Counted from the stretch's first letter, positions 1 to 6,773 are shown. The stretch is DNA of 6,819 nucleotides from Acidobacteriota bacterium (GCA_023436715.1 JAEZIJ010000019.1:1-6819); one strand, 5' to 3'. Made by a program: numbers and translations. The notes: generated by a model not told the origin, from the letters alone.

Positions 1-59
1 CGCATGCGTCGCCCGTGGCCGGTCCCCGGGTAAATGGCCCAGCCGGGCCACCAAAGGTG

Positions 60-494
60 ATGAAAATTGGCGCGGGCAAAGCGGTTTCCCCACATGAGCG
101 CGGGCAGGCCGCGGTCGAAGCGGCGCTGGTGGCTTTGGTCCTGATTGTCACCCTCATCGGAATCTTCGACATGGGCCAGGTGTTCTTCATTCACCAGACC
201 CTGGCCGAGCGAGTCCGCAACGCCGGGCGGTACAGCGCGGTGCATGCTTACGACGCCACCGCGTTCACCAACATGGTCCTGTACAACCAGCCTGCCGCGC
301 CGAGCGGCCGCACTTGCGGCATATTCGGGATCACTCCCGCGATGGTGGAAGTAGTGCGGCATGACGCAGGCACGAGCGACGACCGCATCGTCCTCACGCT
401 GCGCGATTACCCGTTCCGATTGTTCACGCCGATTATCGGGCGCGCGTTCACCGGCCGGCCAATCGTCGTCAGTTTCCCTTACGAGGCGCCGTAG
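60..494 (+). CDS. TadE-like pseudopilin / pilus assembly protein
   Basis: Small (144 aa) protein with a short basic N-terminus, then R14-G15-QAAVE and a hydrophobic segment at about residues 21-36, followed by an extracytoplasmic part of about 105 residues. This is the layout of TadE/TadG minor pseudopilins of the Tad (type IVc) pilus and secretion system. In that family a prepilin peptidase cuts after the Gly and a Glu sits at +5; G15 and E20 fit this. The region after the membrane segment (FDMGQ, then a polar helix with AERVRNAGRY) is also TadE-like; the C-terminal half is not recognisable to me. I chose ATG 60 because it gives the usual short leader; an upstream GTG at 15 is in frame and the frame is open to the left edge, so a longer form is possible. 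AAAGG lies very close to this ATG, so the ribosome site is not decisive. The stop lies 16 bp inside the convergent lgt gene. Partner tad genes, if present, must lie left of the window. Confidence 0.75.
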   Translation: MKIGAGKAVSPHERGQAAVEAALVALVLIVTLIGIFDMGQVFFIHQTLAERVRNAGRYSAVHAYDATAFTNMVLYNQPAAPSGRTCGIFGITPAMVEVVRHDAGTSDDRIVLTLRDYPFRLFTPIIGRAFTGRPIVVSFPYEAP

Positions 495-1267
495 GGCTTG
501 GCACTTCCGCGCGTCACGAGCCATACGCCGAGAGCGACCAGCCCCAGCGCCACCCATTGCTCAACGACGAACGGACCGAAAAACGGATTCTTCTCGTCGT
601 GCGCCCGCACGAACTCCACCGCAAAACGCACGCTCGAATAGAGCATGAGGTACAGGCCGATAATCGTTCCCGGCCGGTGCTTACGCTGGAATCGCTTGTA
701 CAAAAACAGGAAAATCAGCCCTTCCGCCAAAGCCTCGTAAAGCTGCGTCGGCTGAAGTGAGATTCCAAGTGGAACGCCAACCAGCCGGTGAGCTTCCGGA
801 TTCGTGAAGGTCACGGCCCAGGGCAGGTGCGATTCCGCTCCCCAGCAGCAGCCCGCGGAGAAGCACCCCAACCGGCCAATGCCGTGACCGATCGCGACAC
901 CCGGAGCGAATGCATCCGCCGTCGCGAGGCCCGGCATCTTCCGGCGCCGCATGTACCAGGCAGCCGTCACAAGCGCGAGAATCAAGCCGCCGTAGAAGAT
1001 GCCGGCCGCCTGCAACGTGCTCAGCGAGAAAATCTCCAACGGGTTCCGCGCGTAATACTCGAGATCCATCACGAGCATCGACAGCTTGGCCCCGGCGAGG
1101 CCGGCGATGGCCGTGTAGACACCAAGGTTGAGCACGTCTTCCTTGTTGAGTCCAGCCTTTGCCGCCAGCCGCGCGGCCGTCCACAATCCCGTCAGAAACC
1201 CGAGCGCGACCAGCAGGCCGTACGTCGGTAGGAAGAAGCTCCCGATATGGAATACCTGAGGAAACAT
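479..1267 (-). CDS. lgt: Prolipoprotein diacylglyceryl transferase
   Basis: Inner-membrane enzyme that transfers diacylglycerol from phosphatidylglycerol to the lipobox cysteine of prolipoproteins, the first step of lipoprotein maturation. The protein has 262 aa, within the family's usual range, with about seven hydrophobic segments (roughly 10-32, 46-67, 86-106, 117-131, 178-190, 199-213, 233-252). The signature region is G131-R132-L-G-C-F-S-A-G-C-C-W-G143, the cysteine-containing variant of the GRxGNFxNxExxG motif known from enterobacterial Lgt. QPTQLYE at 172-178 and SVRFAVEFVR at 212-221, carrying conserved arginines, are typical. The position of the essential His of E. coli (HGG) is taken by Tyr92 (YGG). 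ATG 1267 directly follows the TAA of lspA (TAAATG), so translation is probably coupled; GGTGA about 11 bases upstream is the only Shine-Dalgarno-like sequence. It is the last gene of the ileS-lspA-lgt operon. Its TAA lies within the TadE-like gene. Confidence 0.95.
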   Translation of the reverse strand: MFPQVFHIGSFFLPTYGLLVALGFLTGLWTAARLAAKAGLNKEDVLNLGVYTAIAGLAGAKLSMLVMDLEYYARNPLEIFSLSTLQAAGIFYGGLILALVTAAWYMRRRKMPGLATADAFAPGVAIGHGIGRLGCFSAGCCWGAESHLPWAVTFTNPEAHRLVGVPLGISLQPTQLYEALAEGLIFLFLYKRFQRKHRPGTIIGLYLMLYSSVRFAVEFVRAHDEKNPFFGPFVVEQWVALGLVALGVWLVTRGSAKPYGAS

Positions 1268-1771
1268 TTACATATTCACCGCGGGGCGTTTCGACGATTG
1301 AAACAGGTCGATCAGCACCAGCACGGCTCCGATCGTGATTGCGCTATCGGCCACGTTGAATGCCGGCCAGTGGAAGCTGCTCACGTACAGTTCCAGGAAG
1401 TCCGTCACCGTCCCTGTCAGCACGCGGTCATAGAGGTTGCCGAGCGCGCCTCCCATGATCAACGTCAGGCCGAGACGAAGGTGCCGGCCCTCTCCCATAC
1501 GCCCGCTGGGCTGCCAGAGAAGGACGCCGATCAGCACCATCGCGGCGGTCGAAAGCCCCACCAGGAAAAAAGTCCGCCACTCGGCCTGCGCGCCCGCAAA
1601 CAGGCTGAAAGCGGCGCCCGGGTTCTCCGTGTGGATGATGTTGAAGAACCCGGGGATCACCGTGTACGAATCCCAAACCGACATCTGCCGCTGGATGACG
1701 ATCTTGGTAATCCGGTCCAGCAGGAACACCAAGGCCGCGATGCCGTAGGAAACTGCTCGAAGGCGCGCCAC
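1268..1771 (-). CDS. lspA: Lipoprotein signal peptidase (signal peptidase II)
   Basis: Aspartyl protease of the inner membrane that removes the signal peptide of prolipoproteins after Lgt has modified the cysteine. From GTG 1771 the protein has 167 aa, the normal LspA length, with four membrane segments (about 6-21, 65-86, 98-117, 141-157). Family motifs are complete: D19-R in the first helix, N50-PGAAFS, GGALGN112-LYD115-R, VTD124-F and FN139-VAD142-S. D124 and D142, 18 residues apart, correspond to the catalytic pair of LspA. The frame is open upstream to ATG 1876, but that extension lies inside ileS and has no family match. GTG 1771 shares its G with the TAG stop of ileS (TAGTG), the classic sign of translational coupling, with AGGAG about 14 bases upstream inside ileS. 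lgt starts immediately after its stop. Confidence 0.96.
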   Translation of the reverse strand: MARLRAVSYGIAALVFLLDRITKIVIQRQMSVWDSYTVIPGFFNIIHTENPGAAFSLFAGAQAEWRTFFLVGLSTAAMVLIGVLLWQPSGRMGEGRHLRLGLTLIMGGALGNLYDRVLTGTVTDFLELYVSSFHWPAFNVADSAITIGAVLVLIDLFQSSKRPAVNM

Positions 1772-4593
1772 TACGCTTTCACGATCTCCTCGACCGCCTC
1801 CGCACAGGCCCGGCAGATAGTCGGCCACCGCGGATCGAAGCCCACGTCGGTTGTGTATTTCCAGCATCGCTCGCATTTGACGCCTGCCGCCCGGCCGATT
1901 TCGACCCCCAGCGGCTGCTCGGGCTGCTTCTCGATTGTCACCTGGGAAACGATAAACAGGCCGGGAAGCTCTCCGGCGTATTGTTCGAGAAGGGGATACA
2001 GATCTCCGTTAGCTCGCAGGCGCACCTGAGCTTCGAGAGGCGCGCCGATGAACTTCTCCTGGCGCGCGGTCTCCAGGCTTTTCAATACGCTCTCGCGTAC
2101 ACTCATCAGACGTTCCCAGTTTGCGGCGCGTTTCCGCGGCTCCTCGCCGAGCCCTTCCGTGAGTTCCTCGGGAGCGGGGAACAACGCCATGTGTACGCTC
2201 TCGGGAGCGCCGGAAGGTTTCTTCATGTACTGCCAGACTTCCTCGGCGGTGTAGCCGAGGATCGGGGCCGCCAGCCGCACCAGCGCGTAGTTGATGCGGT
2301 AGAGCGCAGTCTGCGCGCTGCGGCGTGCCTGAGAGCGCGGCGCGGTGGTGTAGAGCCGGTCCTTCAAGACATCGAAGTACAGCGCGCTTAACTCCGAGGT
2401 CGCAAAATCGTAAATTGCGTGGTACACGCGATGGAACGCGAGTTCCTCATACCAGCGGAGGCAATCGCGAACGAGTTGCTCCGTGCGCAGCAGAATCCAC
2501 TGGTCGATCTCGAGCAATTGCTCCGCGGGAACGGCGTCGGCGGCCGGGTCAAAATCCGACAGGTTTCCCAGCGCATACCGGAACGTGTTGCGCAGCTTCC
2601 TGTACGCCTCGGAGAGCCGCGCCAGGATGGTCGGCGAGATCACGATGTCGTCCGTGAACTCCACCGAGGCTACCCACAGCCGGACCACGTCGGCGCCGTA
2701 CTGCTTGATGAGTTCCTGCGGCTCGATAAAATTGCCGAGGGATTTGGAAAGCGCGCGGCCCTGCTCGTCCAGCGTCCAGCCGTGGGTGGCGCACTGCCGG
2801 TACGGCGCGCGGCCCTTCAGCCCCACCCCGACCAGCAGCGAACTGTGGAACCAGCCGCGATACTGGTCGCCGCCCTCCACGTAAAGGTCGGCGGGCCAGG
2901 GCAGTCCGTTGGCTTCCGTCAGCACGGCGAGGTGGCTTGAACCGGAGTCGAACCAGACATCGAGAATGTCCGTCTCCTTGCGGAATTCCGAGCCGCCGCA
3001 GCGCTTACAGGTCACGCCGGGGCCAATGAGTTCCGCCGCAGTGTGGTTGTACCATGCGTCGGCGGTTTCGCGCTCGAACAGGTCCACCACGCGGTCCAGG
3101 ATCTTGCGGTCGGTTAGCGGCTCGGCGCACTTCTCGCAGTAGAACACCGTGATCGGGACGCCCCATGCGCGCTGGCGCGAAATGCACCAGTCCGGCCGGC
3201 CCGCGATCATGTTGGAGATGCGCTCCTCGCCCCACTCCGGCATCCACTTCACCTGCTTGATGGCTTCGAGAGCGCGGGCTCGGAGGTCGTTGCGCTCCAT
3301 GCCGATGAACCACTGCTCGGTGGCGCGGAAAATCGTCGGGTTATGGCAGCGCCAGCAGTGCGGGTAGCTGTGCTCGAGCGCCTTCTGTGCGACCAGAGCC
3401 CCTTTCTCTTTCAGAATCTCAATGACGACCGGGTTGGCATCCCACACGGTCTTCCCGAGGAGTGCCTCCGGCAGCGTTCCCGCCGCCCCTTCGGCCTGGA
3501 AAAAACGACCTGCCGCATCGACCGGACAGAACGTGGTGATGCCGTACCGCTGGCTGGTGACGTAGTCCTCCTGGCCGTGCCCCGGCGCGGTGTGGACGGC
3601 GCCGGTCCCCTGGTCCAGCGTGACGTAATCGGCCAGCACGCCCACCGAATCCCGCTCCAGGAACGGATGGCGGAAAACCGCGCCTTCGAGTTGGGCGCCC
3701 TTCATCCGCGCGAGCACGTTCGGCGCGTCCCAGCGGGCCTCTTGCGCTGTGCGCTCGAGAAGCTCGGCCGCGACGACGTAGACGTCGCCATCCACCTCGG
3801 CCGCCGCGTACTCGTAGTTCGGGTGGAAGGCGATGGCCATGTTGGCCGGGATGGTCCAGGGCGTGGTGGTCCAGATCAGCCCGTAGACTCGCTTTCCGGC
3901 CAGCGCCGGGTCCAGCTTGGCGGGGTCCGAGATCAGCGGGAAACGCACCCAGATAGAAGGGCTGGTGTGGTTCTCGTACTCCACCTCGGCTTCGGCCAGC
4001 GCAGTGCGGCAGCGGATACACCAGTTCACCGGCTTCAGGCCCTTATACACGTAGCCCTGGTCGAGGAACTCGACAAACGCCCTCGCGATGGCCGCCTCGT
4101 AATCGGCGGTCATAGTGAGGTAGGGCGCCTCCCACCTTCCCAGCACGCCCAGGCGGCGGAAGTCCTCGCGCTGGATATCGACCCACTTCGACGCGTATTT
4201 CCGGCACTCCTCCCGGATCTGCGAGACGGTCATTTTCGCCTTGCGGGCCCCGAGTTCGTTGTCAACGCGGATCTCGATCGGCAGGCCATGGCAGTCCCAC
4301 CCCGGGACGTATGGCGAATCGAAGCCCGCCATGCTCTTGGACTTGATGATGAAATCCTTCAGTATCTTGTTGAACGCTGTGCCGGAGTGAATGCGGTTGT
4401 TCGCGTAGGGCGGGCCGTCGTGCAGAACGTACATCGGCCGCCCCGCGGACTGCTTCCTGATGCGGTCGTAAAGCCTTGTCTCTTCCCAGCGGGCGAGGAT
4501 CTTCGGCTCATTCTGCGGAAGGTTGGCCTTCATCGGGAAGTCCGTCCGCGGCAGGTTGACCGTCTTTTTGAGGTCGAGGCTGTTCTCAGGCAT
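1771..4593 (-). CDS. ileS: Isoleucyl-tRNA synthetase
   Basis: Cytoplasmic class Ia enzyme that charges tRNA-Ile with isoleucine. From ATG 4593 it has 940 aa, normal for bacterial IleRS. Order: N-terminal DLKKTVNLPRTDFPMKANLP; class I signature GPPYANNRIHSGT at 60-72, where the HIGH motif reads H69-S-G-T72; PGWDCHGLPIE at 97-107; CP1 editing domain with WTTTPWTIPAN (241-251) and GTGAVHTAPGHGQED (329-343); WCISRQRAWGVPI (469-481); DVWFDSGSSH (545-554); KMSKS-type loop A614-L-S-K-S618; anticodon-binding helical domain from about 690; C-terminal zinc ribbon with C907, C910, C927, C930. Further CxxC pairs lie at 192/195, 413/416, 486/489 and 529/532. The zinc ribbon marks the ordinary bacterial housekeeping type. 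Start choice: MPENSLDLKK fits the family and GGAG lies 12 bases upstream; ATG 4611 and GTG 4668 are in-frame alternatives with poorer context. First gene of the operon; its TAG overlaps the lspA start. Confidence 0.98.
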   Translation of the reverse strand: MPENSLDLKKTVNLPRTDFPMKANLPQNEPKILARWEETRLYDRIRKQSAGRPMYVLHDGPPYANNRIHSGTAFNKILKDFIIKSKSMAGFDSPYVPGWDCHGLPIEIRVDNELGARKAKMTVSQIREECRKYASKWVDIQREDFRRLGVLGRWEAPYLTMTADYEAAIARAFVEFLDQGYVYKGLKPVNWCIRCRTALAEAEVEYENHTSPSIWVRFPLISDPAKLDPALAGKRVYGLIWTTTPWTIPANMAIAFHPNYEYAAAEVDGDVYVVAAELLERTAQEARWDAPNVLARMKGAQLEGAVFRHPFLERDSVGVLADYVTLDQGTGAVHTAPGHGQEDYVTSQRYGITTFCPVDAAGRFFQAEGAAGTLPEALLGKTVWDANPVVIEILKEKGALVAQKALEHSYPHCWRCHNPTIFRATEQWFIGMERNDLRARALEAIKQVKWMPEWGEERISNMIAGRPDWCISRQRAWGVPITVFYCEKCAEPLTDRKILDRVVDLFERETADAWYNHTAAELIGPGVTCKRCGGSEFRKETDILDVWFDSGSSHLAVLTEANGLPWPADLYVEGGDQYRGWFHSSLLVGVGLKGRAPYRQCATHGWTLDEQGRALSKSLGNFIEPQELIKQYGADVVRLWVASVEFTDDIVISPTILARLSEAYRKLRNTFRYALGNLSDFDPAADAVPAEQLLEIDQWILLRTEQLVRDCLRWYEELAFHRVYHAIYDFATSELSALYFDVLKDRLYTTAPRSQARRSAQTALYRINYALVRLAAPILGYTAEEVWQYMKKPSGAPESVHMALFPAPEELTEGLGEEPRKRAANWERLMSVRESVLKSLETARQEKFIGAPLEAQVRLRANGDLYPLLEQYAGELPGLFIVSQVTIEKQPEQPLGVEIGRAAGVKCERCWKYTTDVGFDPRWPTICRACAEAVEEIVKA

Positions 4594-4609
4594 TTTTTGG
4601 GAAAACTCC

Positions 4610-4615
4610 ATTATA
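4610..4615 (-). promoter_or_regulatory. Candidate -10 box upstream of ileS
   Basis: The minus strand reads TATAAT, a perfect sigma-70 -10 hexamer, 16 bases before the chosen ileS ATG. No good -35 box sits at 16-18 bp; the nearest resemblance, TTGGCG at 4635-4630, has a spacer of only 14. If real, transcription would begin near 4603 and the leader would be about 10 nt, leaving out the GGAG at 4609-4606. The hexamer alone is weak evidence. Confidence 0.35.
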
Positions 4616-4684
4616 GCGTAAGGACTTAGCGCCAAAGAGGCCTCCACGATCCGCGATCTACGCTCCACGTTCCCATTTTTTCGC

Positions 4685-4690
4685 TAGAAT
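4685..4690 (+). promoter_or_regulatory. Candidate -10 box upstream of coaD
   Basis: TAGAAT matches the sigma-70 -10 consensus in five of six positions and lies 29 bases before the coaD ATG, so a transcript would start near 4697, just before the GGAAG ribosome site at 4703-4707. No convincing -35 hexamer is visible at 17 bp upstream. Position in the divergent 126-bp gap between ileS and coaD supports a promoter somewhere here. Confidence 0.35.
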
Positions 4691-4719
4691 CGAAATCGAG
4701 CCGGAAGAAGCCGCGCTGC

Positions 4720-5202
4720 ATGATAGCTATCTATCCCGGGTCGTTCGACCCAATCACAAACGGCCATTTGGACCTGATCGAGCGGGGCGCGAAGCTCTGT
4801 GACCGCCTGATCGTGGCCGTACTTCGCAACGAGCACAAACACCCGCTGTTCAGCGTTCCGGAGCGGATGGAGATGCTCCGCGAGGTCGTGGGTGCGGATA
4901 GCCGGATCGAGGTCGACTGGTTCGACGGCTTGCTCGTCGAATACGCGCGGCAAAAGCACGCCGGCATTCTGATCCGCGGCATCCGTGCGATTTCCGACTA
5001 CGAGTACGAGCTGCAAATGGCGCTCATGAACCGGCGCCTGTGCCCGAGCATAGAGACTGTGTTCCTCATGGCCGGCGAAGCGTACTCGTTCATCAGCTCG
5101 AAACTAGTCAAGGAAGTGATTCGCCTGGGCGGTGATATCACCGAACTCGTGCCTCCCTCCGTGGAGGTCCGGCTCAGAGAACGCGTTTTGAGGGGCGTCT
5201 AG
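4720..5202 (+). CDS. coaD: Phosphopantetheine adenylyltransferase
   Basis: Catalyses the penultimate step of coenzyme A synthesis: 4'-phosphopantetheine plus ATP gives dephospho-CoA and pyrophosphate. It is a cytoplasmic, usually hexameric enzyme of the nucleotidyltransferase superfamily. At 160 aa it is the standard length. Visible motifs: YPGSFDPITNGH at 5-16, where T13-N-G-H16 is the nucleotide-binding (T/H)xGH motif; IRGIRAISDYEYE at 85-97 with substrate- and ATP-contacting R86 and R89; MNRRL at 103-107; YSFISSKLVKE at 122-132, the ISSxxVKE element that closes over ATP phosphates; GGDITELVPP at 137-146. ATG 4720 gives the exact family N-terminus (MIAIYPGSFDP), with GGAAG 12 bases upstream. 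It is divergent from ileS and followed 7 bp after its stop by the aminotransferase gene, probably on the same transcript. Confidence 0.98.
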   Translation: MIAIYPGSFDPITNGHLDLIERGAKLCDRLIVAVLRNEHKHPLFSVPERMEMLREVVGADSRIEVDWFDGLLVEYARQKHAGILIRGIRAISDYEYELQMALMNRRLCPSIETVFLMAGEAYSFISSKLVKEVIRLGGDITELVPPSVEVRLRERVLRGV

Positions 5203-5209
5203 CCAATTC

Positions 5210-6400
5210 ATGTTGCAGTCCGGGGATTTAACGGAAAGAATATCCAGGATTACCGTCTCCACGACCATGTATGTGGCGTCGGAAGCGGAGCGTCTGCGCC
5301 GGGCGGGCGAGGACGTGGTGGACTTCGGAGCGGGGGAGCCCGATTTCCCCACTCCGGACAACATCAAAATGGCCGCCGTGCGCGCCATCGAGGAGAACTT
5401 CACAAAGTACACGGCCGCAAGCGGCATCCCGGAGCTCAAGCAGGCCGTCTGCGAGCGTCACGCCGCCGATTTCGGCACCCGCTACTCGCCCTCGGAATGC
5501 GTCATCTCCGTCGGCGGCAAGCACGTTGTGTTCAACGTGATTCAGGTGCTGGTGGATTCCGGCGATGAAGTCGTGATTCCCGTTCCGTACTGGGTGACTT
5601 TCCGCGACGTGGTGGCGTACGCGGGCGGCAAATGCGTTTTCGTGCCTACGGAAGAGGAGAACGGATTCCGCCTGACGGCTGCAATGCTCGAGCCCTGCCT
5701 GAGCAACCGCACCAAAGTGGTGATCGTGAATTCGCCGAACAACCCGAGCGGGGCGATCATCGACCCCGAGGAGTTCGAGCGCATTCTCCACCTCACTTCC
5801 CGGCGCGGCATCTACCTGCTGACCGACGAGTGCTACTGCTATTTCGTCTACGGCGGTGCGCCGTACTCCGTCGCCTCCTCGCCACGGGCCAGGCAGTCGG
5901 TGATCGTGGCCGGTTCGCTTTCGAAGTCCTACGCGATGACCGGATGGCGCGTCGGTTTCGGACTGGGGCCTGAGCCCGTGATACAGGCTATTGCGAAGCT
6001 CCAGAGCCATTCCACATCGAACCCGACCTCCGTGGCGCAGAAGGCCGGTGTGGAAGCGCTGCGTGGGCCTCAGGATTCGGTCGGCATCATGCTCGCCGAG
6101 TACCGGCGCCGCCGGGAATTTGTGGTGCGCCGCCTGAGGGAGATTCCGGGCGTCACCTGTGCCGAGCCGATGGGCGCCTTTTACGCATATCCCAATGTCA
6201 GTGCGGTACTGCGTTCGGGCGGTGTCGAGAACACCTTGCAGTTCGCGGAGCGCCTGTTACAGCAGCAGCGCGTCGCGGTCGTTCCCGGCGAGGCGTTTGG
6301 CACCGACAGCCACTTCCGAATCTCCTACGCCACGTCCATGGCGGAACTGGAGCGAGGCCTCGACCGCCTGCACAGGTTCATCACAAACCTGGCGGGGTAG
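5210..6400 (+). CDS. Class I PLP aminotransferase (aspartate/prephenate type)
   Basis: Fold-type I pyridoxal-phosphate aminotransferase of 396 aa. The PLP lysine is K239 in SLSKSYAMTGWR; other family residues are Y67 in TKYT, GEPDFPTP at 42-49, VGGK104, PYW128, NSPNNPSG at 174-181 (N178 near PLP), D206-E-C-Y209, R247 and the carboxylate-binding R370 in HFRISYAT. The sequence aligns by eye with the Thermus-like subgroup I-gamma of aspartate aminotransferases; T19 and K104 sit where, as I recall, that subgroup contacts the substrate side chain. Members use aspartate/2-oxoglutarate, and some also transaminate prephenate to arogenate; the sequence alone does not let me choose, so no symbol is given. 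ATG 5210 follows the coaD stop by 7 bp, with GAGGGG 14 bases upstream inside coaD; the conserved part begins at about residue 7, so this start is plausible. No intrinsic terminator with a T-run follows. Confidence 0.92.
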   Translation: MLQSGDLTERISRITVSTTMYVASEAERLRRAGEDVVDFGAGEPDFPTPDNIKMAAVRAIEENFTKYTAASGIPELKQAVCERHAADFGTRYSPSECVISVGGKHVVFNVIQVLVDSGDEVVIPVPYWVTFRDVVAYAGGKCVFVPTEEENGFRLTAAMLEPCLSNRTKVVIVNSPNNPSGAIIDPEEFERILHLTSRRGIYLLTDECYCYFVYGGAPYSVASSPRARQSVIVAGSLSKSYAMTGWRVGFGLGPEPVIQAIAKLQSHSTSNPTSVAQKAGVEALRGPQDSVGIMLAEYRRRREFVVRRLREIPGVTCAEPMGAFYAYPNVSAVLRSGGVENTLQFAERLLQQQRVAVVPGEAFGTDSHFRISYATSMAELERGLDRLHRFITNLAG

Positions 6401-6451
6401 GGGACACACGTCGGACCCGGCACGGGCCACGAATGGTCGCCCCCCGGCTTG

Positions 6452-6485
6452 GTATCAGGGCACGGCTGAAGCCGTGCCCTGATAC
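6452..6485 (-). repeat. REP-like extragenic palindrome, copy 1
   Basis: Perfect inverted repeat: left arm GTATCAGGGCACGGCT (6452-6467), a 2-nt centre GA, right arm the exact reverse complement (6470-6485). It starts 51 bp after the aminotransferase stop. Taking the centre TC as the forward orientation, this copy lies on the minus strand and shares 30 identical bases with copy 2. Size, GC-rich stem and extragenic position fit REP-type elements, which are commonly spread by RAYT (Y1 transposase-like) proteins; no such gene is in the window. It could fold in RNA and shield the upstream mRNA end, but no T-run follows. Confidence 0.75.
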
Positions 6486-6674
6486 GTGTCGTGAACCGGG
6501 CCCCAAGTCGGAAACTTCGTCGGCCTTTTCGAGCGGTTTTCCGCACCGCCGGCAGATCACAGCTCCGCAATCGCCGCAGACCAGAGAGTCGCGTCACGAA
6601 GGAAGCCGTCCTCAGCCGCCAGGATGAAAATGGAATACGGCTTCAGGCAAAGGGAAGTCCGTGGCTTGGGCCTT

Positions 6675-6704
6675 GTATCAGGGCACGGCTTCAGCCGTGC
6701 CCTG
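6675..6704 (+). repeat. REP-like extragenic palindrome, copy 2
   Basis: Second copy: GTATCAGGGCACGGCT (6675-6690), centre TC, then AGCCGTGCCCTG (6693-6704). The inner 12-bp arms pair perfectly; the outer GTAT has lost its partner on the right, where the sequence turns to GAC. It is in the opposite orientation to copy 1, 189 bp away, which gives a paired arrangement like a BIME. Confidence 0.75.
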
Positions 6705-6773
6705 GACTTTGGCCTTTCACTAGATAAAAAGCATTTGCATAGATTTTTGTTGCGTTCTGAGCCATCTTGTGGT

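Noticed and set aside
1772..1876. N-terminal extension of LspA to ATG 1876 (202 aa)
   Set aside because: The extra 35 residues are ileS sequence read out of frame; the GTG at 1771 gives normal length and overlaps the ileS stop.
1247..2029. Plus-strand open frame of 260 codons
   Set aside because: Antisense to lspA and the end of ileS; both real genes have full motif sets.
3343..4629. Plus-strand open frame of 428 codons
   Set aside because: It lies fully antisense to ileS, whose motifs are complete; composition (rich in R, G, V, H) is that of a GC-rich shadow frame, with no recognisable domain.
4647..4658. CGATC repeats in the divergent promoter region
   Set aside because: Two pentamers 2 bases apart in GC-rich DNA are too short to support an operator.
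4594..4668. Longer ileS from GTG 4668 or ATG 4611
   Set aside because: The extra residues do not resemble IleRS N-termini, there is no ribosome site before them, and the longer form would run towards the coaD promoter region.
4594..4719. T-box riboswitch before ileS
   Set aside because: The gap is only about 126 bp, and I see no T-box sequence (TGGNACCGCG-like) or antiterminator/terminator pair.
5228..6010. Minus-strand open frame of 260 codons
   Set aside because: Antisense shadow of the aminotransferase, which carries all PLP-binding residues.
6452..6485. Palindrome copy 1 as an intrinsic terminator of the aminotransferase operon
   Set aside because: The stem is strong but it is followed by GTGTCGTGAA, not a T-run; a second similar copy points to a repeat family instead.
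6491..6727. Small plus-strand frames (also 6433-6627 and 6624-6779) and the minus-strand frame 6325-6597
   Set aside because: They span the palindromes and yield only palindrome-derived peptides such as IRARLQPCP; no ribosome site with good spacing and no family resemblance.
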